Below are positions 1-6,288 of a DNA stretch of 11,825 nt, piece after piece (the stretch's first letter is position 1; each line of letters begins with the position of its first letter). The translations under genes and the position numbers were made by a program. Below the pieces are notes generated by a model. That model searched no databases. It saw nothing but the letters and a program-made list of their open reading frames with translations, and was not told the origin of the DNA. This DNA comes from Caryophanales bacterium UBA2289 (lineage in GTDB: Bacteria; Bacillota_I; Bacilli_A; Izemoplasmatales; Hujiaoplasmataceae), in NCBI GenBank assembly GCA_002345505.1, contig DDWJ01000014.1, forward strand, positions 1-11,825. The letters are read 5' to 3'.

Positions 1-65
1 TCCTTGACTTAGGGTACATATTATTGTTTGGATATCACCTTTTTTATTTTGCAATAGAAATAACA

Positions 66-1736
66 TTAAATTTTAGTTAGGAAAAATCCCAATAGTTTTA
101 TATTGATTTTTCCACTTTTTTCTTCAATGATGATTGTATCACCGGAAAATCTTCCGTATCCTTGTATTTCTAGTGCATTATCTCCCGATCCTTTAAGACT
201 GAGTAATAGTTGTTGACCAAATGAGTTCATCTTTAATTTCATGCAACCGTTTTGTTTCAAAATCGATACATTATTGATGACCTTATAATCTTGAATATCT
301 CTATCATCAAGCTTATAAAACCCTAATACATGATCATATTTATCTGTGTCTTCACTAAATGTTTCATAAGCTATTTTTGTGGAATTAAAGACGCTGCCAC
401 TATACATTTTACCAAAGAGTATTTTTTTATTGTTTATTTTCTTGATGTGCAGAAGTAGATTATCGAACATTCCAGAAAACTGAGGAGATGCTGCAATTCC
501 AGTAGGAATCGGTTTATAAAACCCGTCTTCCCTTAGAATTAACTTAAGTTCCAAATTTTGAATGTTTGCATAAAATCCATCAGGTTCTTTATGAATAATA
601 AAGCTGTTTGTTGGGCCTTCATATGTTCCTAAGATATCGTCATCAATTTTTTCAACGGTTTTCGAGTCTTTTATTGACAAAGGATTCATTGGAATGTTTT
701 TTTGTTTGAAAAACTCTTCCATCATCTTTTGAGCAATTTTCATAGATATTTCTAGACCATTTTCAGTGTTTGTCATTACAATGAAACCTACATTAAGTTT
801 TTGTACAAAAGCAAATCTTGTATGATGATATATCGTATCACCGCCATGTGCGATTACATCACCTATTTCGGATTTATCGAAATTATACATTTGATAGACT
901 AAACCAAGACCGTGTACCATTTCCCCATCGATTATATCTTCAAAATAAGGTTTTTTAAGCATAAGGGAAATAGTTTCTTTTTTTAGCAACTTTTGTTTAT
1001 CTGGTTCAATAAAAACTTTTAGTAAGGCAATTAAGTCTTTTAGCGTGCAATAAGTATTTGTGCCAGCGGAAATAATATTGTTTAATGGATCTGGCATAAC
1101 TTTTAGATCATTGGTAAATGATTGTGAAATGTTGATATCATCATTTATTTTTTTAGAATCATTTGGAATGAATTCAAAACTTATTTCTAGAGGATCTAAT
1201 ATGTTTTCTTTAATGTATTCAGCATAAGACATTTTGCTTACTCTTTGAATGATGACCCCAAGTAATCCAAAGCCTATATTTGAATATGAGTACATTGATA
1301 GAGGTTCATAGGATAGAGGTGTTTGATTTGCGATTTCAACAATTTTCTCTAGACTAGTAAACTTTGATGTTATGAAATCAAGATTATCTGAAGCTAACCC
1401 GCTTCTATGCATTAGAATATTCCTTATAGTGACATCTTTTTTTAAAAAACGAGATTTAATATTTAATTCGGTGATATATTCGGATATATCCGTATCAAGG
1501 TCCACAACTCCTTCTTCATAAAGTTTAAGTATAGCTAAGGCTGTGACAACTTTCGTAGTTGAACCAATCATCATTTTAGCTGAAGATGAGTTTGGTGTTT
1601 TATTCAAGTCGATATAACCAAAGTATTTTTCATATACAACCTTGTCTTTTTGGATTATTGCTACAGAAATACCAGCTGTTTTCTTTGTGAACTCTTCAAT
1701 ATATTTATTAAGTTTTTCTGTTAAATTAACAGTCAT
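66..1736 (-). CDS. Serine beta-lactamase-fold hydrolase (class C/S12-like), cytoplasmic, with C-terminal barrel region
   Basis: A 556-residue protein of the beta-lactamase/PBP4*/D-aminopeptidase/family VIII esterase superfamily. The three active-site motifs are visible: S59-T-T-K62 (nucleophile and general base), Y151-S-N153, and H297-G-G299 in place of the KTG triad. The family-typical LMHRSGL stretch is at 108-114. The catalytic domain ends near residue 345. About 210 further residues contain two similar stretches beginning with LGTYEG (about 369) and LGFYKL (about 471), suggesting two lipocalin-like beta barrels as in D-aminopeptidase DAP. The N-terminus (MTVNLTEKL) has no signal peptide, so a cytoplasmic peptidase or esterase is more likely than a secreted beta-lactamase; the substrate cannot be told. 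The ATG overlaps the TAA of the upstream tetR-like gene by one base, and AAGGGA (1745-1750, minus) is a suitable ribosome site. No terminator is visible in the 65 bases left of the stop. Confidence 0.9.
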   Translation of the reverse strand: MTVNLTEKLNKYIEEFTKKTAGISVAIIQKDKVVYEKYFGYIDLNKTPNSSSAKMMIGSTTKVVTALAILKLYEEGVVDLDTDISEYITELNIKSRFLKKDVTIRNILMHRSGLASDNLDFITSKFTSLEKIVEIANQTPLSYEPLSMYSYSNIGFGLLGVIIQRVSKMSYAEYIKENILDPLEISFEFIPNDSKKINDDINISQSFTNDLKVMPDPLNNIISAGTNTYCTLKDLIALLKVFIEPDKQKLLKKETISLMLKKPYFEDIIDGEMVHGLGLVYQMYNFDKSEIGDVIAHGGDTIYHHTRFAFVQKLNVGFIVMTNTENGLEISMKIAQKMMEEFFKQKNIPMNPLSIKDSKTVEKIDDDILGTYEGPTNSFIIHKEPDGFYANIQNLELKLILREDGFYKPIPTGIAASPQFSGMFDNLLLHIKKINNKKILFGKMYSGSVFNSTKIAYETFSEDTDKYDHVLGFYKLDDRDIQDYKVINNVSILKQNGCMKLKMNSFGQQLLLSLKGSGDNALEIQGYGRFSGDTIIIEEKSGKINIKLLGFFLTKI

Positions 1737-2347
1737 TATGATTGTCCCTTCTTTGTAATTAATTCTCTAACAATATCATCATATAAGCCAGATTTAAACA
1801 TTTGATAACTGATCATGATATTTCCTGCTTCTTGAAGTTTATTTATATAGTAATTCAGTTCGTTAGTTTCACTGAGGTTTGAGCAAATCATGACAGCTAG
1901 TCCGTAACAATAAACGACTATGTCGCTATAAATCTGAGTTAAAGAAGCATCAGATAATTGATTCAAAAGGTAATCTTTTCTCATGTGTGGAAGATAAATT
2001 TCTTTATCGTTAGAAAATATTGATGAAGGACTTTCGATTGACATAAAAAAATCAGAAAAAATTCTTTTGTTTTCTAAGACGAAATTAATGAATCCGATAC
2101 CGATATTAAGAAATCCGTTTTCAGTATAAGGCTTCTGGGTATAGTCTAGTAGAACTTTGTTAATGTATAGTTCTAAATCATCAATGATATCTTCAATGCT
2201 TTGGTACTGTGTATAGATTGGAGCGGTAGATTTTTTTAATTGCTTACCGATTTCCCTTATAGTTATTGCATTAAGACCTTTACTTCTAGCTATATCAAAA
2301 GCGCATTTAATGATTTGATCTTGTGTTAAAACCTTTATTCTTGCCAT
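1736..2347 (-). CDS. TetR/AcrR-family transcriptional regulator
   Basis: A 203-residue one-domain regulator. Residues 8-48 form the TetR N-terminal DNA-binding domain, with the helix-turn-helix at about 28-48 (ITIREIGKQL...APIYTQY). The remaining 150 residues are the divergent ligand-binding/dimerisation part, and no ligand can be inferred. I take the start at 2347 (MARIKVL), because GGAGG at 2356-2360 lies eight bases before it. An upstream in-frame ATG at 2362 would overlap that ribosome site. The gene is first in an operon with the beta-lactamase-fold hydrolase, joined by TAATG, so hydrolase translation is probably coupled to it. A palindrome just downstream of the predicted transcription start suggests autorepression. 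The hydrolase, or a compound it acts on, is a reasonable guess for the regulated function, but this is inference only. Confidence 0.9.
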   Translation of the reverse strand: MARIKVLTQDQIIKCAFDIARSKGLNAITIREIGKQLKKSTAPIYTQYQSIEDIIDDLELYINKVLLDYTQKPYTENGFLNIGIGFINFVLENKRIFSDFFMSIESPSSIFSNDKEIYLPHMRKDYLLNQLSDASLTQIYSDIVVYCYGLAVMICSNLSETNELNYYINKLQEAGNIMISYQMFKSGLYDDIVRELITKKGQS

Positions 2348-2377
2348 AATTAATACCTCCAAATTAAATTAAATAAA

Positions 2378-2393
2378 AATAACAAGTGTTATT
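2378..2393. promoter_or_regulatory. Operator-like palindrome, copy 1 (probable TetR-family site)
   Basis: AATAACA-AG-TGTTATT is a perfect inverted repeat with 7-base arms and a 2-base centre. It lies immediately downstream of the predicted start of transcription of the tetR-like gene, the position expected for an autorepressor site. The 17-base core AAAATAACAAGTGTTAT (2376-2392) recurs with one change at 2468-2484. That this regulator binds here is inference from position and symmetry. Confidence 0.65.
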
Positions 2394-2403
2394 ATATAAA
2401 TGA

Positions 2404-2432
2404 ATTATAACATCTATTTTAAATATAAACAA
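2404..2432 (-). promoter_or_regulatory. Promoter of the tetR-hydrolase operon
   Basis: On the minus strand TTGTTT (2432-2427), a 17-base spacer and a perfect TATAAT (2409-2404) predict a transcription start near 2397. This leaves a leader of about 50 bases that contains operator copy 1 and the GGAGG site. A second TATAAT (2396-2391, minus) overlaps the operator but lacks a good -35. Confidence 0.55.
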
Positions 2433-2470
2433 GAAAAAATTCAAAATAATATAAATTTAACAAATATAAA

Positions 2471-2484
2471 ATAACAAGCGTTAT
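2471..2484. promoter_or_regulatory. Operator-like palindrome, copy 2
   Basis: ATAAC-AAGC-GTTAT is the same motif as copy 1 with a single T to C change (16 of 17 bases identical over 2468-2484 versus 2376-2392). Centre-to-centre distance is 92 bp. It lies about 75-90 bases upstream of the minus-strand start and just upstream of the plus-strand promoter at 2511-2539. It could allow looping or joint control of the divergent gene. Confidence 0.55.
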
Positions 2485-2510
2485 ATTAATTTGAAGGGGT
2501 TTTTAAGTAT

Positions 2511-2539
2511 TTGATTTCATCGCATTAATTGATTATGAT
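2511..2539 (+). promoter_or_regulatory. Plus-strand promoter upstream of kinase-like gene
   Basis: TTGATT (2511-2516), 17-base spacer, TATGAT (2534-2539), continuing as TATGATAAAAT, an 11-mer found upstream of two other genes here. Transcription would begin near 2546, about 185 bases before the kinase-like gene. Confidence 0.6.
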
Positions 2540-2589
2540 AAAATAAGGTTTAGATGGTGAGTTTTCTAATTGTCTAAAAGAAGCTAAGC

Positions 2590-2631
2590 TAGCCAATAAT
2601 CAGTTATGAGGCTAATGGTATTGTTTTTTTT
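2590..2631 (+). terminator. Weak terminator- or attenuator-like hairpin in the leader
   Basis: TAGCC (2590-2594) can pair with GGCTA (2610-2614), or alternatively CAATA (2594-2598) with TATTG (2619-2623). A run of eight T residues follows. The stems are short and mutually exclusive, so this is a possible attenuation site and not a clear terminator. Confidence 0.3.
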
Positions 2632-2650
2632 ATGTATTATATTTCTTTTA

Positions 2651-2667
2651 TTAACATGTATTGTTAA
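2651..2667. repeat. TTAACA/TGTTAA inverted repeat before the kinase-like gene
   Basis: TTAACA (2651-2656) and TGTTAA (2662-2667) flank a 5-base centre. The right arm overlaps a weak possible -35 (TTGTTA 2661-2666, 17 bases before TAAAGT 2684-2689). The half-site resembles the AACA/TGTT arms of the operator copies to the left, but the spacing differs. Functional meaning is uncertain. Confidence 0.35.
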
Positions 2668-2731
2668 AACAAATATTTAATGATAAAGTTTATTAGTAGC
2701 GTTAACAAAACATTTTATTTAGGTGATGAAA

Positions 2732-3283
2732 ATGAATTTAGTAATAATAATCGGAGCACAGGCTGTCGGTAAGATGGCGGTAGGTTATGAACTTGCAAAG
2801 ACAACTGACTTGAAATTATTCCATAATCATATGTCAATTGAACTGGGATTAAAATTTGATCAGTATGGAACACCTTTGTTTAACGAAATAAATAGAGGTG
2901 TAAGAGAATTGGTGATGGATACTTTTATTAAACATAAAAAAGGATTAATTTTCACTTTTGTTTGGGGTTTTTCTTTGAAATCTGATTGGGATTTTATGGA
3001 GTATATTAGAGAAAAGTTTAAAGATTATAAAATCCATTATGTTGAACTTGTCGCTGATATTGAAGAAAGATTGATTAGAAACGAAACAAAAGATAGACTA
3101 AGTGAAAAACCGAGTAAAAGAAATGTTGAATGGTCTAGAAACGAATTATTAAAAACGATGGATAAGTATCGATTGGTTTCTTATGATGGAGAAATACCTT
3201 ACGATAATTATATAAAGATTGATAATACTAATTTGACAATTGAAGAAACAGCGAAAATCATAAGAGAAAAATTCAATCTATAA
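2732..3283 (+). CDS. P-loop nucleotide kinase-like protein (AAA_18/shikimate-kinase-like annotation group)
   Basis: A 183-residue soluble protein with a single P-loop kinase domain. The Walker A-like segment G8-A-Q-A-V-G-K14-M15 is followed by an HNHM motif (31-34), a hydrophobic strand F74-T-F-V-W-G (Walker B position) and an arginine-rich lid region E112-RLIRNETKDR (112-122). Canonical P-loops have Ser/Thr after GK; here it is Met. I recall relatives with GKM(T/A)VG and the same HNHM motif that are annotated only as AAA ATPase or shikimate kinase, so the Met is probably a family trait. The phosphoryl acceptor is unknown. I choose ATG 2732 because AGGTGAT (2721-2727) sits four bases before it. 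An in-frame GTG at 2723 and ATG at 2726 overlap that site. It seems monocistronic, and no convincing terminator follows. Confidence 0.8.
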   Translation: MNLVIIIGAQAVGKMAVGYELAKTTDLKLFHNHMSIELGLKFDQYGTPLFNEINRGVRELVMDTFIKHKKGLIFTFVWGFSLKSDWDFMEYIREKFKDYKIHYVELVADIEERLIRNETKDRLSEKPSKRNVEWSRNELLKTMDKYRLVSYDGEIPYDNYIKIDNTNLTIEETAKIIREKFNL

Positions 3284-3358
3284 TACCATTACATTGTATA
3301 AATATTGAATAGACTTAAGGTAGGTTTTAGGTCTTCAGCAAGTTTTATTAGCAGACGT

Positions 3359-3369
3359 TATGATAAAAT
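3359..3369 (+). promoter_or_regulatory. Possible -10 element upstream of the chromate-transporter gene
   Basis: TATGATAAAAT, identical to the -10 context at 2534-2544 and 6916-6926, lies about 37 bases before the ATG. No good -35 is found at 16-19 bases, so the promoter call is tentative. Confidence 0.35.
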
Positions 3370-3405
3370 ATAAATAAGAGTTAAAGATATTAGAGGTGAT
3401 TGCTT

Positions 3406-4593
3406 ATGATTGATAAGAAAAATATCAGCTGGAAATCATTCTTATTTGATGTGTTAATGTGCTCTTTAAGTTCTTTTGGTGGCCCTGAAGCTCATTATGG
3501 AGTATTTTCTTCTCATATGGTTAAAAAGAAAAATTATTTGACTGAAGAAGAATTATCGGAAATGATAGGTTTGTATGCATTGGTTCCCGGACCTTCAAGT
3601 ACGCAAACCATAACGGCAATTGGGTATTATGTTGGCGGACCGATTCTAGCAATTCTCACATTTTTGGTTTGGGCTTTACCGGCAATTCTTACGATGAGTT
3701 TAATTGGTGTATTTTTCACAGTGATCGACGGTGATATCGGCTTTAAACCTGTTATTGAGTATTTACCAGCTGTAGCTGTGGCTTTTATCATCTATGCGGC
3801 GATTTCTCTATCAAGAAAAGTTATCAAGACTAAAGTTGATATTATACTATTTATAGTAATGCTCATTTTAAGCTTGTTATTGGTTAGATATTCTATGTGG
3901 GTAGTTCCGGTTTTGCTTTTTTTTGGTGGTTTTGGATATGTTTTGTTCTATAGAAAAAGTAATTATCAAGAAAAGGTAAGAACTGTTTTTAAACCAAAAT
4001 GGATTATCTTAATTCTTGTAATTGGAATAGCTTTGTTGAATGAAGGTTTAAGAATTATCTTTAGCAACGATTGGGTTATGTTATATAGTTCTTTCTATCG
4101 TTATGGATATTCAGTTATTGGCGGCGGACAAATTGTGATTCCGTTAATGATTCAAGATTTGGTTCAATCACAGACTTTAATTAGTTTAAACGACTTTTTA
4201 TCAGGTTATGCGATTGACCAAGCAATACCAGGACCTTTATTTAGTTTTGCGGGGTTTGTATCAGCTAGAACCTTTGCGGGTAGTGGCTATTCGCTTTTAG
4301 CTGGGTTAGTTGGAGCTTTCAGTATCTTTTTACCGGGAATTCTTTTGGTATTTTTTATCTTTCCTTTATGGCATAAGACAAGAGATATTCCAAGCGTAAA
4401 ATCATTTTTAAGAGGCGTAGGCGTTACTGCAGCGGGTTTGATTGCAATGACCGCAATTACATCGGTATATTCACTTGAAGTTGATTGGATAAGGTATTTA
4501 GTGGTAGCAGTAAGTGTTTTGCTATTGTTATCAAGAAAAATACCCGCTCCTTTAATTGTAATAGTTGCAGCTATTTTAGGTTTTTTGATTTAA
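3406..4593 (+). CDS. chrA: Chromate transporter family (CHR/ChrA) protein, full-length two-domain form
   Basis: A 395-residue, highly hydrophobic inner-membrane protein with about 10-12 membrane segments. It is built as two homologous halves, as in long-chain CHR proteins. The first half has SFGGPEAHYGVF (23-34) and VPGPSSTQT (60-68). The second half has the matching VIGGGQIVIP (237-246), IPGPLFSFAGF (274-284) and FLPGILLVFF (308-317). A hydrophilic linker lies around 183-198. CHR proteins export chromate in some bacteria, but many members have no proven substrate, so chromate resistance is not demonstrated. ATG 3406 is chosen because GAGGTGAT (3393-3400) ends five bases before it; an in-frame TTG at 3400 overlaps the ribosome site. 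No resistance partner gene such as chrB is adjacent. Confidence 0.9.
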   Translation: MIDKKNISWKSFLFDVLMCSLSSFGGPEAHYGVFSSHMVKKKNYLTEEELSEMIGLYALVPGPSSTQTITAIGYYVGGPILAILTFLVWALPAILTMSLIGVFFTVIDGDIGFKPVIEYLPAVAVAFIIYAAISLSRKVIKTKVDIILFIVMLILSLLLVRYSMWVVPVLLFFGGFGYVLFYRKSNYQEKVRTVFKPKWIILILVIGIALLNEGLRIIFSNDWVMLYSSFYRYGYSVIGGGQIVIPLMIQDLVQSQTLISLNDFLSGYAIDQAIPGPLFSFAGFVSARTFAGSGYSLLAGLVGAFSIFLPGILLVFFIFPLWHKTRDIPSVKSFLRGVGVTAAGLIAMTAITSVYSLEVDWIRYLVVAVSVLLLLSRKIPAPLIVIVAAILGFLI

Positions 4594-4620
4594 TTATATT
4601 TAAAGTGATAATACTAGGTA

Positions 4621-4649
4621 TTGAATTAAGTTAGATGGATTGTTATAAT
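4621..4649 (+). promoter_or_regulatory. Promoter of the 4695-5603 gene pair
   Basis: TTGAAT (4621-4626), a 17-base spacer and a perfect TATAAT (4644-4649) predict a start near 4656 and a leader of about 40 bases. Confidence 0.65.
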
Positions 4650-4694
4650 TTACATAAGATTATTTAAATTGTGAAGATTAGTGGGGAGAAGAAC

Positions 4695-5126
4695 ATGGAA
4701 AATAATTTTAAACTGGTTACATTAGATTTTGATACATTAGTTTATTCAATGTCAGACACTAGAGAAAAAGCTGATGAAATGATTGATGCTTTTGCGTTGG
4801 AAAATGATATTACCGATGGAAGAAGATTTATTTTAGATTTCATCATGATTCAAAGCAAGGTAGAATATGTCACTTATATCACTTATCTAAGTGTTCCAAC
4901 GGGAACTAAGGCTTCTAAAGGTTTACAAACATTGGTTTTAAATAACAATAAGTTTGTTCATTTTGTTGGGGATAAAGAAAAGTATCATAATTATTTAAGA
5001 GGTCATGAACATTTAAGTTTTGATGAATATTTAAAAGAAAATGGTTTAAAAACTGATATTTCCAAAGTTTATGTTTTAACTGAAGTTATCGGTGACGAAT
5101 ATCACTTTTATATTCCTTATAAATAA
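4695..5126 (+). CDS. Uncharacterised soluble protein, 143 residues
   Basis: I do not recognise this protein with confidence. It has no signal peptide or membrane segment. Its composition suggests an alpha/beta fold: a beta-type N-terminus (FKLVTLDFDTLVYSM), an amphipathic helix with EKADEMIDAF, and a C-terminal strand region ending EYHFYIPYK. That ending loosely recalls GyrI-like effector-binding domains, but the resemblance is too weak to name a function. The start at ATG 4695 follows GGGAGA (4683-4688) by six bases; an in-frame GTG at 4671 has no such site and lies close to the predicted transcription start. The gene lies behind a strong promoter and is followed after 15 bases by a small membrane protein gene, so the two are probably co-transcribed up to the terminator at 5607-5630. 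Confidence 0.7.
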   Translation: MENNFKLVTLDFDTLVYSMSDTREKADEMIDAFALENDITDGRRFILDFIMIQSKVEYVTYITYLSVPTGTKASKGLQTLVLNNNKFVHFVGDKEKYHNYLRGHEHLSFDEYLKENGLKTDISKVYVLTEVIGDEYHFYIPYK

Positions 5127-5141
5127 TAATTTTTGATTATA

Positions 5142-5603
5142 ATGGAAGAAGTTAAATATAGTTGCATACCGGAAACAAGATACTATAAATTCAATTTTAT
5201 GGTTTTAGGTATAGTTGGAACAAGTTTGTTTATGTTTCTAGTCATTACTTTAACGGCTGCTAGAATTGAAGCTGGTGTTATCTTTTCAACGTCGCTTGTG
5301 GTTTTTTTGTTTTTTGGATTATTAACGCTTTACTATTATCTTCGTTATCGCTACTACAGCAATCTTGAACCCGCGTTTATTCAAATTGTTAAACTTGATA
5401 AGGTCATTCCTTCATATTCAGGATTGATCGCATTTGAAGTCGAGATGGAAATCGATTCAAAGCTTGAGAAAGTTGATACATTGGCTGTTTTTAATTCCGG
5501 GATTATCAAGGTTAATCCAATTGATAAATACTCGAATAAAACTGTGAGAGCAGGATATGATAAAAGATTTAAAGCTTGTGTTATTTTAGAAGTTATTGAA
5601 TAA
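5142..5603 (+). CDS. Uncharacterised small membrane protein, two membrane segments
   Basis: A 153-residue protein with two predicted membrane helices (about 20-40 and 45-67), separated by a very short charged turn (ARIEAG), then an aromatic/basic stretch (YYYLRYRYY) and a soluble C-terminal domain of about 80 residues rich in beta-type sequence. I do not recognise the family. ATG 5142 is preceded only by TTGAT with a four-base gap, a weak version of the GTGAT site used by neighbouring genes. Translation may therefore depend on the gene ending 15 bases upstream. A strong terminator follows directly. Confidence 0.7.
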   Translation: MEEVKYSCIPETRYYKFNFMVLGIVGTSLFMFLVITLTAARIEAGVIFSTSLVVFLFFGLLTLYYYLRYRYYSNLEPAFIQIVKLDKVIPSYSGLIAFEVEMEIDSKLEKVDTLAVFNSGIIKVNPIDKYSNKTVRAGYDKRFKACVILEVIE

Positions 5604-5606
5604 AAG

Positions 5607-5630
5607 AAAAGCCCTTATCTAAGGGCTTTT
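5607..5630. terminator. Bidirectional terminator between convergent genes
   Basis: AAAAGCCCTT (5607-5616) and AAGGGCTTTT (5621-5630) form a 10-bp stem with a 4-base ATCT loop. The flanking A and T tracts give U-tails on both strands. It serves the plus-strand pair ending at 5603 and the minus-strand gene ending at 5641. Confidence 0.9.
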
Positions 5631-5640
5631 ACATTGGTTT

Positions 5641-6183
5641 TTAGTTTTCTTCCAAACGTTTAATTATTTTTTCCAATCGCGATATTCTAGAAGATTCATT
5701 CTTGAGATAATAATAACTATTTGCATAAATTTTTTGAATTGATGGAGACATTTTCTTGAAGTTGTCGTGGGCTAATGAATATGGCTTTAATAAAAGATTA
5801 AAATCCTCTATTGCTGTCTCTATAAATTCATAATCTTTCTTATCCCATCTTCCATCTTTTTTAGCTTTAGAGATTTCTTCAAACCCAGGTGGTTTCATCA
5901 AATTCTTTGCGATTAATTCATTTGCTAGTTTTTTATTTCTGTCGCTCCAGTTACTTTTGTTTCTTCTTTTAGTAAAGTATTTTAAGTAAAAATCATCATC
6001 TAGTGATTTGATTTGTCCATCGATCCAGCCGTAACATAGTGCGGTTTTTAAAGCCTGATCCGATGTTAGTTTAGAAGGTGTTTTTCTCTTATCAAATTTA
6101 ATCCAAATACCTTCGTCAGATTGATTGTTTTTTTCTAAGAAATCAATAAGTTCGCCTACATTTTTGAAATGGATAATATTCAT
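5641..6183 (-). CDS. YdeI/OmdA (OmpD-associated) family protein
   Basis: A 180-residue soluble protein that matches the YdeI/OmdA family, sometimes called bacteriocin-protection family, COG4430-like. Diagnostic segments are ALCYGWIDG (48-56), FTKRRNKSNWS (70-80) and the following region with MKPPGFEEI and AKKDGRW. The C-terminal part is helical and ends in a charged helix. The biochemical role of this family is not established; the bacteriocin link comes from its common name and gives no mechanism here. The start at 6183 (MNIIHF) is chosen because TGAGG (6190-6194, minus) lies six bases upstream; an upstream in-frame TTG at 6213 lacks a site and is within the promoter spacer. It has its own promoter and shares a bidirectional terminator with the convergent pair. 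Confidence 0.85.
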   Translation of the reverse strand: MNIIHFKNVGELIDFLEKNNQSDEGIWIKFDKRKTPSKLTSDQALKTALCYGWIDGQIKSLDDDFYLKYFTKRRNKSNWSDRNKKLANELIAKNLMKPPGFEEISKAKKDGRWDKKDYEFIETAIEDFNLLLKPYSLAHDNFKKMSPSIQKIYANSYYYLKNESSRISRLEKIIKRLEEN

Positions 6184-6203
6184 AATATACCTCACATAAG
6201 AAT

Positions 6204-6232
6204 ATCTTAACAAATATCGATTTTCTTAGCAA
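6204..6232 (-). promoter_or_regulatory. Promoter of the YdeI-family gene
   Basis: On the minus strand TTGCTA (6232-6227), 17-base spacer and TAAGAT (6209-6204); the predicted start is close to 6197, leaving a leader of about 14 bases. Confidence 0.55.
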
Positions 6233-6259
6233 GTAACTTTAAAGATTTGGCTGATAGGG

Positions 6260-6288
6260 TTGACATCTTCATATAATGAATATAAAAT
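6260..6288 (+). promoter_or_regulatory. Promoter TTGACA-17-TAAAAT at the start of the SHOCT gene
   Basis: A consensus TTGACA (6260-6265) with 17 bases to TAAAAT (6283-6288) predicts transcription from about 6295. This is downstream of the first in-frame ATG (6276) of the long reading frame, so that ATG would not be in the transcript. It supports initiation at 6322 instead. Confidence 0.55.

Larger units (their letters stand above)
2348..2731. other. 384-base intergenic regulatory region
   Basis: This A+T-rich gap separates the divergent tetR-like gene (minus) and kinase-like gene (plus). It holds a minus-strand promoter, two copies of an operator-like palindrome, a plus-strand promoter, a seven-codon open frame (2554-2577, preceded by AAGG), a weak hairpin followed by eight T residues, and a further TTAACA/TGTTAA inverted repeat. 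I see no protein gene of appreciable length in it on either strand. Confidence 0.7.

Noticed and set aside
1..65. TTGACT at 4-9 as a plus-strand promoter, and a minus-strand start ATG near 16-18 preceded by AAGGTGAT
   Set aside because: No -10 at proper distance for TTGACT, and the ATG is too far from the ribosome-like site; the fragment is too short to judge.
3311..3334. Hairpin AGACTT/AGGTCT as a terminator after the kinase-like gene
   Set aside because: Six pairs including G-U pairs, long loop, and no T-tract directly after the stem.
3406..4593. Heavy-metal resistance island around chrA
   Set aside because: No chrB, metal regulator, other metal pump or mobile element is nearby; CHR-family membership alone does not show it.
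4671..4694. Extended GTG start for the 4695 gene
   Set aside because: No ribosome site before it and it lies close to the predicted transcription start; ATG 4695 has GGGAGA at a proper distance.
6260..6277. TTGACA (6260-6265) paired with TATAAT (6272-6277)
   Set aside because: Spacer is only six bases; the TAAAAT at 6283-6288 gives the correct 17.
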